Shown here one piece after another: positions 14,344 to 23,748 of a stretch of DNA of 64,000 nt. The number at the start of each line of letters is the position of its first letter. Position 1 is the first letter of the stretch. Position numbers and translations under genes: made by a program. Source of the stretch: Burkholderia sp. GAS332 (GTDB lineage Bacteria > Pseudomonadota > Gammaproteobacteria > Burkholderiales > Burkholderiaceae); the NCBI GenBank assembly GCA_900142905.1, contig FSRV01000001.1:1798001-1862000 (forward strand), in the 5' to 3' direction. The notes beneath the pieces were generated by a model. The model was not told where the DNA came from. It did no database searches and saw only the letters and a program-made list of their open reading frames with translations.

Positions 14344-15531
14344 TCAGAACGCGTGCCGCAGCCCCACCATGCCGACGAACTGCGACGGCCCTGAGGACGG
14401 CGTCGTATTCTGCGAATCGCCGACCACGGCCACTGCGTCAGTAATACTTGTCCCAGTGCTGCCCGCCGCAACCAGTGTCTTGCCCCGCGCGTGCTGATAC
14501 GCCTGCAATGCGTACAACGTCGTGCGGGTGGAGAGGTTGTACGTCTGTTCGAGCGAAATCTGCTGGTAGCGTGCAGCGTCGCTGATGCCGTTCGCTTTGC
14601 TGGCCTGCGTGTAACTGTAGCCGGCGCCGACCGTTATGGCTGACGAAATCCGGTACGTGGAAATCACGCCGTAGGTATTGAATATGCCCTCGTCGGTGAA
14701 GAACGAGCCGTTGCCCGGCGCGTACTGCACGTTCGAATAGTTCACGCCGACCATCAGGTCCTGGTGGGTGTAGCGAGCCGCCGCGGCGAACAACTGTGCG
14801 CTGCGCGCCGTCGCATAGCCGCTGTTCACCGGCGAGTTGACCGCGTAGGTGCCGAGCGCCTGGCTCGTCGCGATGTCTTTCAGTTTCACGTAGCCCACCG
14901 CGATCGCAAACGGCTGGTAGTCATAGCGAGCCGCCGCGCTGAACTGACTGCCGCTGGCTACGCTGCCTGGCACACCGCCCAGGCCGTACTGCGCGCTGAA
15001 TTGCAAACCGGCGAGGTTCGGCGAAAGATAGGTAACCGAATTGTTGAGGCGCAAGGTGGTGTCGAGCGCGTCGAGGTCGCCCGGATGCGCGCCGGTTGCG
15101 CCCGTCAGTACGCCGGTTGGTCCAAGTGCCCCGACCATCTGGAAGTAGGGCGTGTACTGGCGGCCGAGTGTCACCGTCCCGTACCGGTCGTTGGAGAGTC
15201 CTACGTACGCTTGCCGATTGAAAATATAACCCGCGCTGCTCTGTGCACCCGTTAGCGAGTTGAAGCCGCTTTCAAGCCGGAAAATCGCCTTCGTGCCGCC
15301 ACCGATGTCTTCCGCACCGAGCAGGCCGAACTTGCTCGCCTGCAGGTTGCCCTGGCTCATGTAGAAGTTGGCGTGTCCCTTCTGATTGCTGGAATAGGCG
15401 AACGCGTTATCGACGATGCCGTACAGCGTCACGCTGCTTTGCGCCGACGCGCCGGTTGAGAGTACGGCGCCCGCAAACGGCAGGCACGAGAGGACGAGTG
15501 CGCGTGTACGCGCGCGCTTCAATGAGTTCAT
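14344..15531 (-). CDS. Burkholderia-type general porin
   Basis: A 395-residue outer-membrane porin. It has a signal peptide ending in TGASA before QSSVTLYGIVDNAF, the classic start of Gram-negative porins of betaproteobacteria. It carries SKFGLLGAEDIGGG, AIFRLESGFN, FNRQAYVGLSNDRYGTVTLG, and a terminal phenylalanine in GLRHAF. It forms a trimeric channel for small hydrophilic solutes. It is the last gene of the transporter-glycosidase-porin unit, 63 bases after the glycosidase. It could supply the sugar handled by those genes, but general porins are broad and specificity cannot be read. Confidence 0.93.
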   Translation of the reverse strand: MNSLKRARTRALVLSCLPFAGAVLSTGASAQSSVTLYGIVDNAFAYSSNQKGHANFYMSQGNLQASKFGLLGAEDIGGGTKAIFRLESGFNSLTGAQSSAGYIFNRQAYVGLSNDRYGTVTLGRQYTPYFQMVGALGPTGVLTGATGAHPGDLDALDTTLRLNNSVTYLSPNLAGLQFSAQYGLGGVPGSVASGSQFSAAARYDYQPFAIAVGYVKLKDIATSQALGTYAVNSPVNSGYATARSAQLFAAAARYTHQDLMVGVNYSNVQYAPGNGSFFTDEGIFNTYGVISTYRISSAITVGAGYSYTQASKANGISDAARYQQISLEQTYNLSTRTTLYALQAYQHARGKTLVAAGSTGTSITDAVAVVGDSQNTTPSSGPSQFVGMVGLRHAF

Positions 15532-15594
15532 GGTTTGCGGGTCTCCGGATTAGATATGTGATCGGTGCTCTTCGGGTTGGTGATGCATGCTTTG

Positions 15595-18018
15595 TCAGTG
15601 GGCGATGGAGATCGTCAGGCATCGCCAGCCGTCTGCTGTATGGTCGGCTACCAGCGTGCCGTCGATGCAGACCGCAGCGCGCACTTCGCTTGCCGGCACG
15701 AACAGTCGAACTTCGTGCTGCGGCTGCTGAACCCAGCCTTCTCGTGCGATCGAAACGCGCAGCTCGCTTGCATCGCTTGTGATCGTGACGTTCCAGTGGC
15801 CTTGCGCGCCTGTGCGCCAGGCTTCGCTTTCGCCGTCGTCTTCCACGCAGCGGCCGCGAGCGATGCCTGTACCGGCGTGCGGCAAGGCGATGAACGCACG
15901 TTCGTCAGCGGGACGGCCGAAGTGTTGTTCAGCCATGTTCAACGGAATCACGCTACCTTCACGCAACAAGGTCACCGGCTGCTCGAATGGGGCAGGCAGG
16001 GTCACCGTCTGAGCGCCTTCGAACACCTCGCCGCTCCAGTACGACACCCAGCGCGCGCCGGCCGGCAGGTAGACGTCGCGCGTCGACTGGCCCGCCTCGA
16101 CCACCGGTGCGACCAGCATCGACGAACCGAGCATCATGTCGTCGCCATCGACGAGACAGCGCGGATCGTGCGGAAACTCCGCGAACATCGGACGCAATAC
16201 CGGCTCGTACGCGCTGTGCGATTGCCATAGCAGTTCATACAGGTAGGGAATCAGGCGGTAGCGCAGTTTGATGAGCGCCGCCACCTGCTGCGTGACTTCG
16301 GGATGCATCCAGGGCTCGTTGATCGTGCCGTCGTCGTTCCAGGAATGAATGCTGAAACGTGGCAGGAAAATGCCGAAGGCGACCCAGCGGGCGAACAACT
16401 CCGGACCCGGCGCCGGACCCGAGAAGCCGCCGATATCGTGACCGCTGTTCGACACGCCGGACATGGCGAGCCCGAGGCCCATCTTCAGATTGAAGCGCAG
16501 CGTTTCCCATGAGGTGTAGTTGTCGCCGGACCATGTCTGCACATAGCGTTGCATGCCGACGCCGCCCGAGCGGGAGACGAGGAACGGCCGACCGTCCGGC
16601 GTGTGTTCGCGCTGTGCGTCGTGCGACGCGCGCATCATCAACTGCGTTTGCAGCACCTTCGCCTCGCGTGCCGGATACGGTTGGCCGAAACCCTGAGCCA
16701 TCGCGTCGGGCGACCCGATCTCGAACTCGTTGTTGTCGTTCCACGTTGCGGCGACACCGTGTTTCAACAGGCTGTCTTTCACACGCGCTTTCCACCACTC
16801 GATGGTGTCGGGATTCGTGAAGTCGAGATACGCGCCGACTTCGTCCCAGAACTGCACCCATGCCGGATCGCCATCGCGCGACTGGATCAGCAGGCCGGCG
16901 CGCGCCACTTCGTCGAACGCCGGATGATCCTGCAACAGGCAAGGTTTGATGTTTGCGCACAGACGCACGCCATGCTCGAGATAGCTCTGCACGAAGCCGT
17001 CGATGTCCGGAAACTTCTCGTGGTTCCAGTTGAACACGTAACGCTTCGCACCGATCGACGTGTAGCCCGACGACAGATGGAACGAATCGCACAGCATGTC
17101 GTGCTCGCGGCATTGCTCGATGAATTCGCCCATCCGGTGCTGCGCATCGGGCGCGTCGGTGTAGCTCATCGTCGAGCCAGAGTAGCCCAGTCCCCACTTC
17201 GGCATCCAGGCCGGACGCCCGGTCAGCCACGTAAAGCGGCGCACCGCGTGCAAGGGCGTGCCCGCCGACGCGATGAAGTAATAGTCGAGGTCGCCATGCT
17301 CGGCGACAAAGTGCCGGTAGTGGCCGTGATAGTTATCGAGCTCGCGGCCCATGTCGAAGCGGCAGTCGGCAAGCGTGTCGTAGAACAGGCCGAATCCTGT
17401 CGACGTTTGCGGCTGCCATGTCACGTAGAAGGGGATGTGCTTGTAGAGCGGGTCTGTCGTGCGTGCGCTGTAGCCCATTGCGTCGATGTTGCGCATTTCG
17501 TAGGACTGGTCCGCGCGGTTGAGCGAACCCGCGCGCTCGCCCAGACCGACATACATTTCGCCCTTGCGACGCTCGATGTAGTGATACACGCGCTCGTCCC
17601 ACCAGCCGAAGTTATACGCCTGCGTCTTCCGATCGCTCATCACGCGCTGCCAGGTCGAGTCGTGCAGGATGTCCCACGCGCAGAATCCACCCTTCAGCGT
17701 GACCGTCAAACGGATGCGCGCCGTTTCAACGACAAACTGCTCGGCGTTGGCCGATACGTCAAACCGGGGCGGCGTGAAATCGCCCATGTCACGGCGATCG
17801 CGGCCTTCGAGCGGAACGTCGTCCGCGCCCGGTGCGATGGACCAGGTCCGCGGACCGTGCGGTTCGCCGTCCGGCAGCACGAGCACCCGGATGATGTCTT
17901 CGGCGAGAACGAACAGTTCAATCCGGCAGTTTTCCTGTGCGGTGAGAACGATGTGGTTGCCGATCTGGGAAAACAGTGAAAAACACGGCGGGTGTTTCAG
18001 ATTCGTCAGTGAACGCAT
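15595..18018 (-). CDS. GH31-family glycosidase (likely alpha-glucosidase)
   Basis: An 807-residue glycoside hydrolase of family 31. After an N-terminal beta-sandwich come YSGSTMSYTDAP, a catalytic-nucleophile region GVAATWNDNNEFE (the Asp of WNDNNE) and the acid/base region QTWSGDNYTSWETLRFN followed by NSGHDIGGFSGP. The WNDNNE form, instead of the DFGE seen in YicI or YihQ, points to an alpha-glucosidase more than an alpha-xylosidase, but substrate needs testing. No signal peptide is seen, so it should act in the cytoplasm on an imported oligosaccharide or glycoside. It lies 19 bases after the MFS gene and shares its strand, consistent with an uptake-and-cleavage operon. Confidence 0.9.
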   Translation of the reverse strand: MRSLTNLKHPPCFSLFSQIGNHIVLTAQENCRIELFVLAEDIIRVLVLPDGEPHGPRTWSIAPGADDVPLEGRDRRDMGDFTPPRFDVSANAEQFVVETARIRLTVTLKGGFCAWDILHDSTWQRVMSDRKTQAYNFGWWDERVYHYIERRKGEMYVGLGERAGSLNRADQSYEMRNIDAMGYSARTTDPLYKHIPFYVTWQPQTSTGFGLFYDTLADCRFDMGRELDNYHGHYRHFVAEHGDLDYYFIASAGTPLHAVRRFTWLTGRPAWMPKWGLGYSGSTMSYTDAPDAQHRMGEFIEQCREHDMLCDSFHLSSGYTSIGAKRYVFNWNHEKFPDIDGFVQSYLEHGVRLCANIKPCLLQDHPAFDEVARAGLLIQSRDGDPAWVQFWDEVGAYLDFTNPDTIEWWKARVKDSLLKHGVAATWNDNNEFEIGSPDAMAQGFGQPYPAREAKVLQTQLMMRASHDAQREHTPDGRPFLVSRSGGVGMQRYVQTWSGDNYTSWETLRFNLKMGLGLAMSGVSNSGHDIGGFSGPAPGPELFARWVAFGIFLPRFSIHSWNDDGTINEPWMHPEVTQQVAALIKLRYRLIPYLYELLWQSHSAYEPVLRPMFAEFPHDPRCLVDGDDMMLGSSMLVAPVVEAGQSTRDVYLPAGARWVSYWSGEVFEGAQTVTLPAPFEQPVTLLREGSVIPLNMAEQHFGRPADERAFIALPHAGTGIARGRCVEDDGESEAWRTGAQGHWNVTITSDASELRVSIAREGWVQQPQHEVRLFVPASEVRAAVCIDGTLVADHTADGWRCLTISIAH

Positions 18019-18037
18019 GATGTGTCTTCGAGTGAGG

Positions 18038-19324
18038 TCACGCAGCAGTGCTGGCGTTGTTGTCGACGTGATGCGGACGCACGTCGCGTTTGACGCCGCG
18101 CATCAGAATGATCAGCAGCGTGGCGCCGATCAGGTCGAAAGCACCGAGGGCGCCGAAGAGCGGCGTGTAGCCGATCGAATCGGCCAGCGCGCCGACCAGC
18201 AGCGAAAAGCCCAGGCCGCCGATCCACGCCGACATCCCTGCAAATCCGGCGACGGTGCCGACTTCGCTGGGGTCGAACACGTCGGCGGCCAAGGTGTTGA
18301 CGAGCGCCGAGATCATCTGATGCGCGAAGCCGCCCACGCAGAAGAGCGCGATCGCCTGATACGGCGAGGCGACGAGGCCAATACATGCCGGGCCGATCAT
18401 CATGAAGGCGCCGAGCACGACGCCCGCGATACGCGAGCCGATCAGCGGGATGCGCAAATGCTTCATCAGGAACGGCGACAGGTAGCCGCCGAAGAGGCCA
18501 CCGAGGTCGGCGGCAAGAAACGGCAGCCACGCGAACATCGCGATCTGCTTCAGATCCATGTGGCGTTGCGTCGCGAGGTAAAGGGGAATCCAGAAGCTGA
18601 ACGTTTGCCACGCGGGTTCCGCGAAGAAACGCGCTTGGGCGATCGCCCAGAACCGGCGCGTCCGGAGGACTTCGCGGATGCTGCGCCGCTGCGGCGCGGC
18701 CGGGGTTTGTCCGCTGACGATCGTCTCGCGCTCTGCCTCGCTGATGCGCGCGTGATCGGCGGGCGAGCGGTACAGCACATACCAGAGCGCGGCCCAGACG
18801 AAGCCGAGCGCACCCGTTACCGCAAACGCGCTCTGCCAGCCGTATCTCAGCGACAGGAAGACGACGAGCGGCGGGGCGAGCAGTGAACCGAGCGACGTGC
18901 CCGCGTTGAAGTAGCCCACCGCCACGGACTTCTCGCGATTAGGAAACCACTCGGCGACCACCTTCATGCCGGCCGGAATGGCGACGGCCTCCGTCAAGCC
19001 CATGAGTCCGCGCAAGGCCGCCAGCGAGAGCCAGCCGCTCGCGAAACCGTGCAGTACGCCCGTCAGTGACCAAAGGCAGGCGAACAGCGCAAAGCCAACG
19101 CGCAAACCGATCAGATCGATGACCAGGCCGCATACCGGCTGCATGATCGTGTAGCCGACCTGGAACGCGCCGACGACGTACGAGTATTGCTTTGTGCTCA
19201 TGTGCAGCAGCTGCGTCAACTGAGGCGCCATTACACCGAGGGCGTTGCGCGACAGATAGTTGACGATCGTCCCGGCACACACGAGCGCGATGATCCACCA
19301 GCGCAAACCAATGATTGTTTTCAA
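18038..19324 (-). CDS. MFS transporter of the anion:cation symporter type, probable sugar or glycoside uptake
   Basis: A 12-helix major facilitator protein of about 428 residues. The N-terminus KTIIGLRWWIIALVCAGTIVNYLSRN resembles hexuronate/glucarate-type (ACS family) transporters; the loop EWFPNREKSVAVGYFNAGTS is also typical. I prefer a TTG start at 19324: GGAG lies seven bases before it and the protein then begins exactly where relatives do. An ATG at 19393 would add 23 unlikely polar residues without a ribosome-binding site. It heads the unit with GH31 glycosidase and porin genes. The substrate is unknown; context suggests a glycoside or oligosaccharide. Confidence 0.85.
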   Translation of the reverse strand: MKTIIGLRWWIIALVCAGTIVNYLSRNALGVMAPQLTQLLHMSTKQYSYVVGAFQVGYTIMQPVCGLVIDLIGLRVGFALFACLWSLTGVLHGFASGWLSLAALRGLMGLTEAVAIPAGMKVVAEWFPNREKSVAVGYFNAGTSLGSLLAPPLVVFLSLRYGWQSAFAVTGALGFVWAALWYVLYRSPADHARISEAERETIVSGQTPAAPQRRSIREVLRTRRFWAIAQARFFAEPAWQTFSFWIPLYLATQRHMDLKQIAMFAWLPFLAADLGGLFGGYLSPFLMKHLRIPLIGSRIAGVVLGAFMMIGPACIGLVASPYQAIALFCVGGFAHQMISALVNTLAADVFDPSEVGTVAGFAGMSAWIGGLGFSLLVGALADSIGYTPLFGALGAFDLIGATLLIILMRGVKRDVRPHHVDNNASTAA

Positions 19325-19563
19325 AATCTGTCTCCGTACCCAATGTGTCCGCTGACTGGCCGCTGGACGGCTGGCATGCGCGAATTCGAACATTTATCGG
19401 CGTTTAGTGTCAGTCATCGTATCACTGGTTGAGCCATGGTGCACTAGGGAAAACCATGGGTTAAGTGGTTGAGTTTTTTGAAATATCCAATGAATAGGGC
19501 TTTTCATGGGATGTTTTTTAGTTGATGAGGTCGGACGACCGGTGACCAAGGAATATCTGAGGA

Positions 19564-19589
19564 ATGTTCTTTCGAACATCAAATGTTCG
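19564..19589. promoter_or_regulatory. Cluster of three ATGTTC/GAACAT half-sites, candidate operator
   Basis: ATGTTC (19564-19569), GAACAT (19574-19579) and ATGTTC (19583-19588) alternate in orientation with about 9-10 base periodicity. The last two form a perfect 7-base palindrome CGAACAT-CAA-ATGTTCG (19573-19589). It lies about 240 bases upstream of the TTG start of the transporter gene and is the best candidate for specific control of the transporter-glycosidase-porin unit. A further CGAACAT occurs near 19386-19392. No regulator gene is adjacent. Confidence 0.4.
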
Positions 19590-20163
19590 TTTTGATGGTG
19601 TGTGCGAATAGGCATGGCCGGGCGTCACGGCGATCGCGGCGGCGGAGGGGACGCGATACGCGACGCTTTGCAGCGCCATGCCATCTTGCGATCTGATTTG
19701 AGCCGCCCAAAGGGCGGAGCGGCGCGAACGCGCGACAAGGCAAGGGCGATTGACGCAGATAGAGCGGGCGGGTTTCGGGGTTCCGCCAGGTCCGTCACGT
19801 GCTGCAATAATCCTTCGATATCCTATGTATATTGATGCGCCGGCAATGCCGCGACCGCAAGGCCGATCGTGGAGCCGGCAACCGGATGACCTGGCGCGTG
19901 CGAGCGCTACGGCCGGAATTGCCCCGCAGCGGCGAGGGCGGAGAAAGAGGGGGGGGCCTGCCGGCGGATGGGAGCCTAATGGCGAGGCAACTCAATTACA
20001 TCGCCACGACTTTTTCACCAAACCTTTGTCCAATGTAACGAGACGTAACCAGGCGGCCAACAGTGCGATGTTATGCATCAGTTATTACAAAGTTGAAATA
20101 CGCGGATGGCTGCCTTGCGCTATATTTCCGCCAACAACACACATTCTTCAAAAGGGTGAATCA
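19590..20163. other. Gene-free intergenic stretch
   Basis: No convincing gene. Short open frames here lack ribosome-binding sites and family features. It contains a small GC hairpin CCGCCC-AAA-GGGCGG (19703-19717) without a T-run. It presumably also holds the promoter of the small secreted-protein gene starting at 20164, but no clear -35/-10 pair was found. Confidence 0.5.
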
Positions 20164-20510
20164 ATGAAGTCCGCACGTATTGTTCCACTTCTGATCGGGG
20201 TTCTCGGGTTGGCTGCGTCGGGTGCTGCAATGGCCGGTGGGCTCAGCGTTGGTGTCAACATCGGTATTCCCGCGCCTGTCTACGTGGCCCCGGCTCCGAT
20301 GTACGCACCGCCCCCCCGCCTCCGCCGCCTGTCGTCTATCAACCGGCTCCCGTGTATTACGGCGGCCCGGCGATCGTGATCGGCTGGCATGGCGACCGTT
20401 ACTGGGACGGCCGCCGCTACTGGGCGCGTGATGACTGGTATCGCCATCATCCCCCGGGCCGCTACGACTACGGCCGTGATCACTACGACAATCATCGTGG
20501 CTGGCACTAA
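20164..20510 (+). pseudogene. Small PXPV-type secreted protein, reading frame broken at a C7 tract
   Basis: ATG 20164 starts a signal peptide (PLLIGVLGLAASGAAMA) and the mature start GGLSVGVNIGIPAPVYVAPAP, given in pieces. At the homopolymer of seven Cs (20311-20317) the frame shifts into a meaningless arginine/serine tail. Adding one C restores a coherent C-terminus: prolines, VVYQPAPVYYGGPAIVIGW, then tryptophan/tyrosine-rich repeats such as DRYWDGRRYWARDD and a histidine-rich end with a stop at 20508-20510. This is the layout of short PXPV/YXWGXW-like Burkholderiales periplasmic proteins of unknown role. Either the base is missing from the assembly, or the tract varies in length as a phase switch. 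A terminator follows 43 bases later. Confidence 0.75.
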
Positions 20511-20553
20511 GCCATCAACAAGCCGCGGCTGATGCAGTCGCCGTGTTGAAACA

Positions 20554-20579
20554 AACCGCCCGGAAAAGGGCGGTTTTTT
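20554..20579 (+). terminator. Rho-independent terminator
   Basis: Stem AACCGCCC (20554-20561) with GGGCGGTT (20568-20575), loop GGAAAA, followed by a run of Ts to 20579. It ends the small secreted-protein gene. Confidence 0.9.
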
Positions 20580-20706
20580 ATTGCGCTCGCGAAACCTGCA
20601 GGCTGAGCCGAAAGCGCCGAGTCAGCGCAACCTGAGCATGGATTGCGCGGGTTTATTGGGTAGAATTCCCTCACATTGAAATCGCCCACTGATCAACAAG
20701 GCCCCT

Positions 20707-22668
20707 ATGACAACTGGCTCGCGATGGGTTCAAACGCCTCGTGCACTTTGGTACAGCGTGATTCACAGGCTATCGCGTGTCGGTCTACCGGTTGTGCCGC
20801 GCTCCAGGCGCTCCAAGAGGTCCGCGTGCGCTGTCGCGCTGTGCGGCGTATCCGCCCTGGCCGGTTTGCTCGCGGCGCCTGAGGCCCAGGCGGTCTATGC
20901 GATCGCCCAATACGGCGAGCCGAAGTACCCTCCAGATTTCAAGCACTTCGACTACGTCAACCCGGATGCGCCAAAAGGCGGCACGCTGGTGCTGGCCAAT
21001 CCCAGCCGGCTCACCAGTTTCGATAAATTCAATCCGTTCACGCTGCGCGGCAATCCCGCGCCGGGCGTCGACCTGATGTTCGAAAGCCTGACCATCGGCA
21101 GCAGCGACGAAGTGGCGTCCGCCTACGGCCTGCTCGCCGATGACATCAATATCGCGCCGGACGGGTTGTCGACGACCTTCCACATCAATCCGCGCGCACG
21201 CTTTTCGAACGGCGATCCGGTCACCGCTGACGACGTCAAGTTTTCGCTCGACACGCTAAAGAGCCCGCAGGCCGCACCGCAATTCGCGTCGATCTTCGGC
21301 GAGATCACGCGCGCGGTGGTGGTCGATCCGCAAACGATCCGCTTCGAGTTTCATCACAGCAATCGGGAGTTGCCGCTGCTCGTGGGCAGCATGCCGGTGT
21401 TCTCGCGCAAGTGGGGGATGAAGCCGGACGGCAGCCGGATTCCGTTCGACCAGTTGGCATTCGAAAAGCCGATCGCCAGCGGCCCTTATCTGATCGATCA
21501 GTACGACAACGGCCGCACGATTACTTTTCGGCGCGATCCGAATTACTGGGGCGCGGCGCTGCCGGTGCGCGTCGGTACGAATAACTTCGATCGCATTGTC
21601 TACAAGCTGTATTCGGATAACGTCGCGCGGCTGGAGGCGTTCAAGGCCGGCGAATACGATGCGATGGTCGAATACATCGCGCGCAATTGGGTGCGGCGCG
21701 ACGTCGGCAAGAAGTTCGATAGTGGCGAGTTGATCAAGCGCGAATTTCCGCAGCATAACGGCACGGGCATGCAGGGCTTCATGCTCAATCTGCGCCGGCC
21801 GTTGTTCCAGGACGTGCGGGTGCGCAAAGCGCTCGATCTCGCGCTCGACTTTCAGTGGTTGAACCGCCAGCTGTTCTTCAACCAGTACACGCGGATCGAC
21901 AGCTTCTTTGCCAATACGGATTTGCAGGCGAAGGGTCTGCCATCGCCGGGCGAACTCGCGCTGCTCAATCCATGGCGCGCAAAACTCGATCCGGCTGTAT
22001 TCGGTCCGCCGCCGAAGCAGCCGGACACGGATCCGCCGGGTTCGCTGCGCGCCAATCTGCTGCAGGCGCGTGCTTTGTTGCAGCAGGCAGGGTGGACCTA
22101 TCGCGACAACGCGTTGCGTAACGCCAAGGGCGAGCCGTTCGAATTCGAAATTCTCGACGACTCCAGTTCCGAAGCGGCGATGTCGCCGATCATCGCGACG
22201 TACATCCGCAATCTGGAAAAGCTCGGCATCAAGGCGACGTTTCGTGTGTCCGATTTCGCGGTGTATCAAAAGCGCCTCGATAATTTCGATTTCGACACGA
22301 CCACGATTCGCATGCCCGATGTGCAGGTGCCGGGCACCGAACAGATCGACCGCTTCGGCAGTAAAGCCGCCGATACGCAGGGTTCCGACAACGTGATCGG
22401 GCTGAAGTCGCCGGTGGTCGACGCGGTGCTGCGCGCGTTGGTGCAAGCGCAGACGCGCGAGCAACTGGTGGACGCGACGCATGCGCTCGACCGTTTGCTG
22501 ATGCATGGCTACTATGTGGTACCGCACTGGTACAGCGCAACGCACCGGGTGGCGTTCAAGCGCGGCCTTGCGTGGCCCAAGACCTTGCCTCTGTACTATG
22601 GAGCGGAAGGCTGGATCACGTCGATGTGGTGGTATGCACAGCCGCAGCCGTCAGCACAGTCGCACTAA
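20707..22668 (+). CDS. yejA: Periplasmic oligopeptide/microcin C-binding protein YejA
   Basis: A 653-residue family 5 extracellular solute-binding protein. After a long N-terminus with a hydrophobic segment (VALCGVSALAGLLAAPEAQA) comes AIAQYGEPKYPPDFKHFDYVNP, given here as the YejA hallmark region, then DAPKGGTLVLANPS and RARFSNGDPVTADDVKFS typical of the family. YejA delivers peptides, and in E. coli microcin C, to the YejBEF complex. The signal peptide begins unusually late (about residue 42); a GTG near 20792 would give a normal signal peptide and is a plausible alternative start. The gene is followed by yejB after 42 bases. Family assignment is firm from similarity plus gene order. Confidence 0.93.
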   Translation: MTTGSRWVQTPRALWYSVIHRLSRVGLPVVPRSRRSKRSACAVALCGVSALAGLLAAPEAQAVYAIAQYGEPKYPPDFKHFDYVNPDAPKGGTLVLANPSRLTSFDKFNPFTLRGNPAPGVDLMFESLTIGSSDEVASAYGLLADDINIAPDGLSTTFHINPRARFSNGDPVTADDVKFSLDTLKSPQAAPQFASIFGEITRAVVVDPQTIRFEFHHSNRELPLLVGSMPVFSRKWGMKPDGSRIPFDQLAFEKPIASGPYLIDQYDNGRTITFRRDPNYWGAALPVRVGTNNFDRIVYKLYSDNVARLEAFKAGEYDAMVEYIARNWVRRDVGKKFDSGELIKREFPQHNGTGMQGFMLNLRRPLFQDVRVRKALDLALDFQWLNRQLFFNQYTRIDSFFANTDLQAKGLPSPGELALLNPWRAKLDPAVFGPPPKQPDTDPPGSLRANLLQARALLQQAGWTYRDNALRNAKGEPFEFEILDDSSSEAAMSPIIATYIRNLEKLGIKATFRVSDFAVYQKRLDNFDFDTTTIRMPDVQVPGTEQIDRFGSKAADTQGSDNVIGLKSPVVDAVLRALVQAQTREQLVDATHALDRLLMHGYYVVPHWYSATHRVAFKRGLAWPKTLPLYYGAEGWITSMWWYAQPQPSAQSH

Positions 22669-22710
22669 AAGCGTCCATTTACTCACCGCCTTCGCACCGG
22701 AAACGACGCC

Positions 22711-23748
22711 ATGTGGAGCTACATCCTCAAACGCCTGCTGTTGATGATCCCGACCTTGCTCGGCGTGCTGACGCTGACCTTCGTCGTGATCCAGTTCGTC
22801 CCGGGTGGCCCGGTCGAACAGATGCAGCATGAGCTGCGCAAAGGCGCGGAGAACGGCGCGCCGTTCGGTCTGCGCGCCCATACTGGCGTCGACGCGCAGC
22901 AGATCGCGCAACTGAAAGCGCTGTATGGTTTCGACAAACCGCCGCTCGAACGCTACGTCCTGATGCTAAAACGCTTCTCGACGTTCGATCTCGGCCAGAG
23001 CTATTTCCGCCACCAAAGCGTGTGGTCGCTGATTGTGTCGAAGTTGCCGGTGTCGATCAGCATCGGCTTATGGACCTTCTTTCTGACGTACCTGATATCG
23101 GTGCCGCTGGGTATAGCCAAAGCGGTGCGCAACGGCTCGCGCTTCGATATCGCGACGAGCCTCGTCGTGTTGATCGGTTACGCGATTCCGGGCTTCGTGC
23201 TGGGCGTGCTGTTGCTGGTCCTGTTCGGCGGCGGCAGTTTCCTGCAGCTCTTCCCGCTGCGCAATCTCACCTCGGACAACTGGGCGCAGTTGAGCCTCGG
23301 CGGCAAGATTGTCGACTACCTGTGGCATATCACGTTGCCGATCACGGCCTCGGTGGTGGGCAGTTTCGCCGTCGTCACGATGCTGACGAAGAATGCCTTC
23401 CTCGACGAAATCCGCAAGCAATACGTGCTGACCGCGCGCGCCAAAGGTTTGTCGGAAAGGCGCGTGCTGTGGAAGCACGTGTTTCGTAACGCCTTGCTGC
23501 CGTTGATCGTCGGTTTTCCGGCGGCGTTTATCGGTGCGTTCTTCACCGGCAGCCTGCTGATCGAGACGCTGTTCTCGCTCGACGGACTCGGCTTGCTGTC
23601 GTACGAATCGGTGGTGCGGCGCGACTACCCGGTCGTGCTCGGCACGCTGTATCTGTTCACGCTGATCGGTCTTGCGACCAAGCTGATTTCCGATCTTTGC
23701 TATGTGTGGGTCGATCCCCGCATCCAATTCGAACAACTGGAGCGCTGA
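22711..23748 (+). CDS. yejB: Peptide ABC transporter permease YejB
   Basis: A 345-residue DppB/OppB-type permease beginning MWSYILKRLLLMIPTLLGVL. It contains the N-terminal FVPGGPVEQM element, several membrane helices and the coupling motif KNAFLDEIRKQYVLTARAKGL. It pairs with YejE to form the membrane channel. Its stop overlaps the yejE start as TGATG, indicating coupled translation. Confidence 0.95.
   Translation: MWSYILKRLLLMIPTLLGVLTLTFVVIQFVPGGPVEQMQHELRKGAENGAPFGLRAHTGVDAQQIAQLKALYGFDKPPLERYVLMLKRFSTFDLGQSYFRHQSVWSLIVSKLPVSISIGLWTFFLTYLISVPLGIAKAVRNGSRFDIATSLVVLIGYAIPGFVLGVLLLVLFGGGSFLQLFPLRNLTSDNWAQLSLGGKIVDYLWHITLPITASVVGSFAVVTMLTKNAFLDEIRKQYVLTARAKGLSERRVLWKHVFRNALLPLIVGFPAAFIGAFFTGSLLIETLFSLDGLGLLSYESVVRRDYPVVLGTLYLFTLIGLATKLISDLCYVWVDPRIQFEQLER

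Noticed and set aside
19750..20379. 209-codon frame covering the start of the small secreted protein
   Set aside because: The real start is the ATG at 20164 with a signal peptide; everything before it lacks features and the tail after the C7 tract is out of frame.
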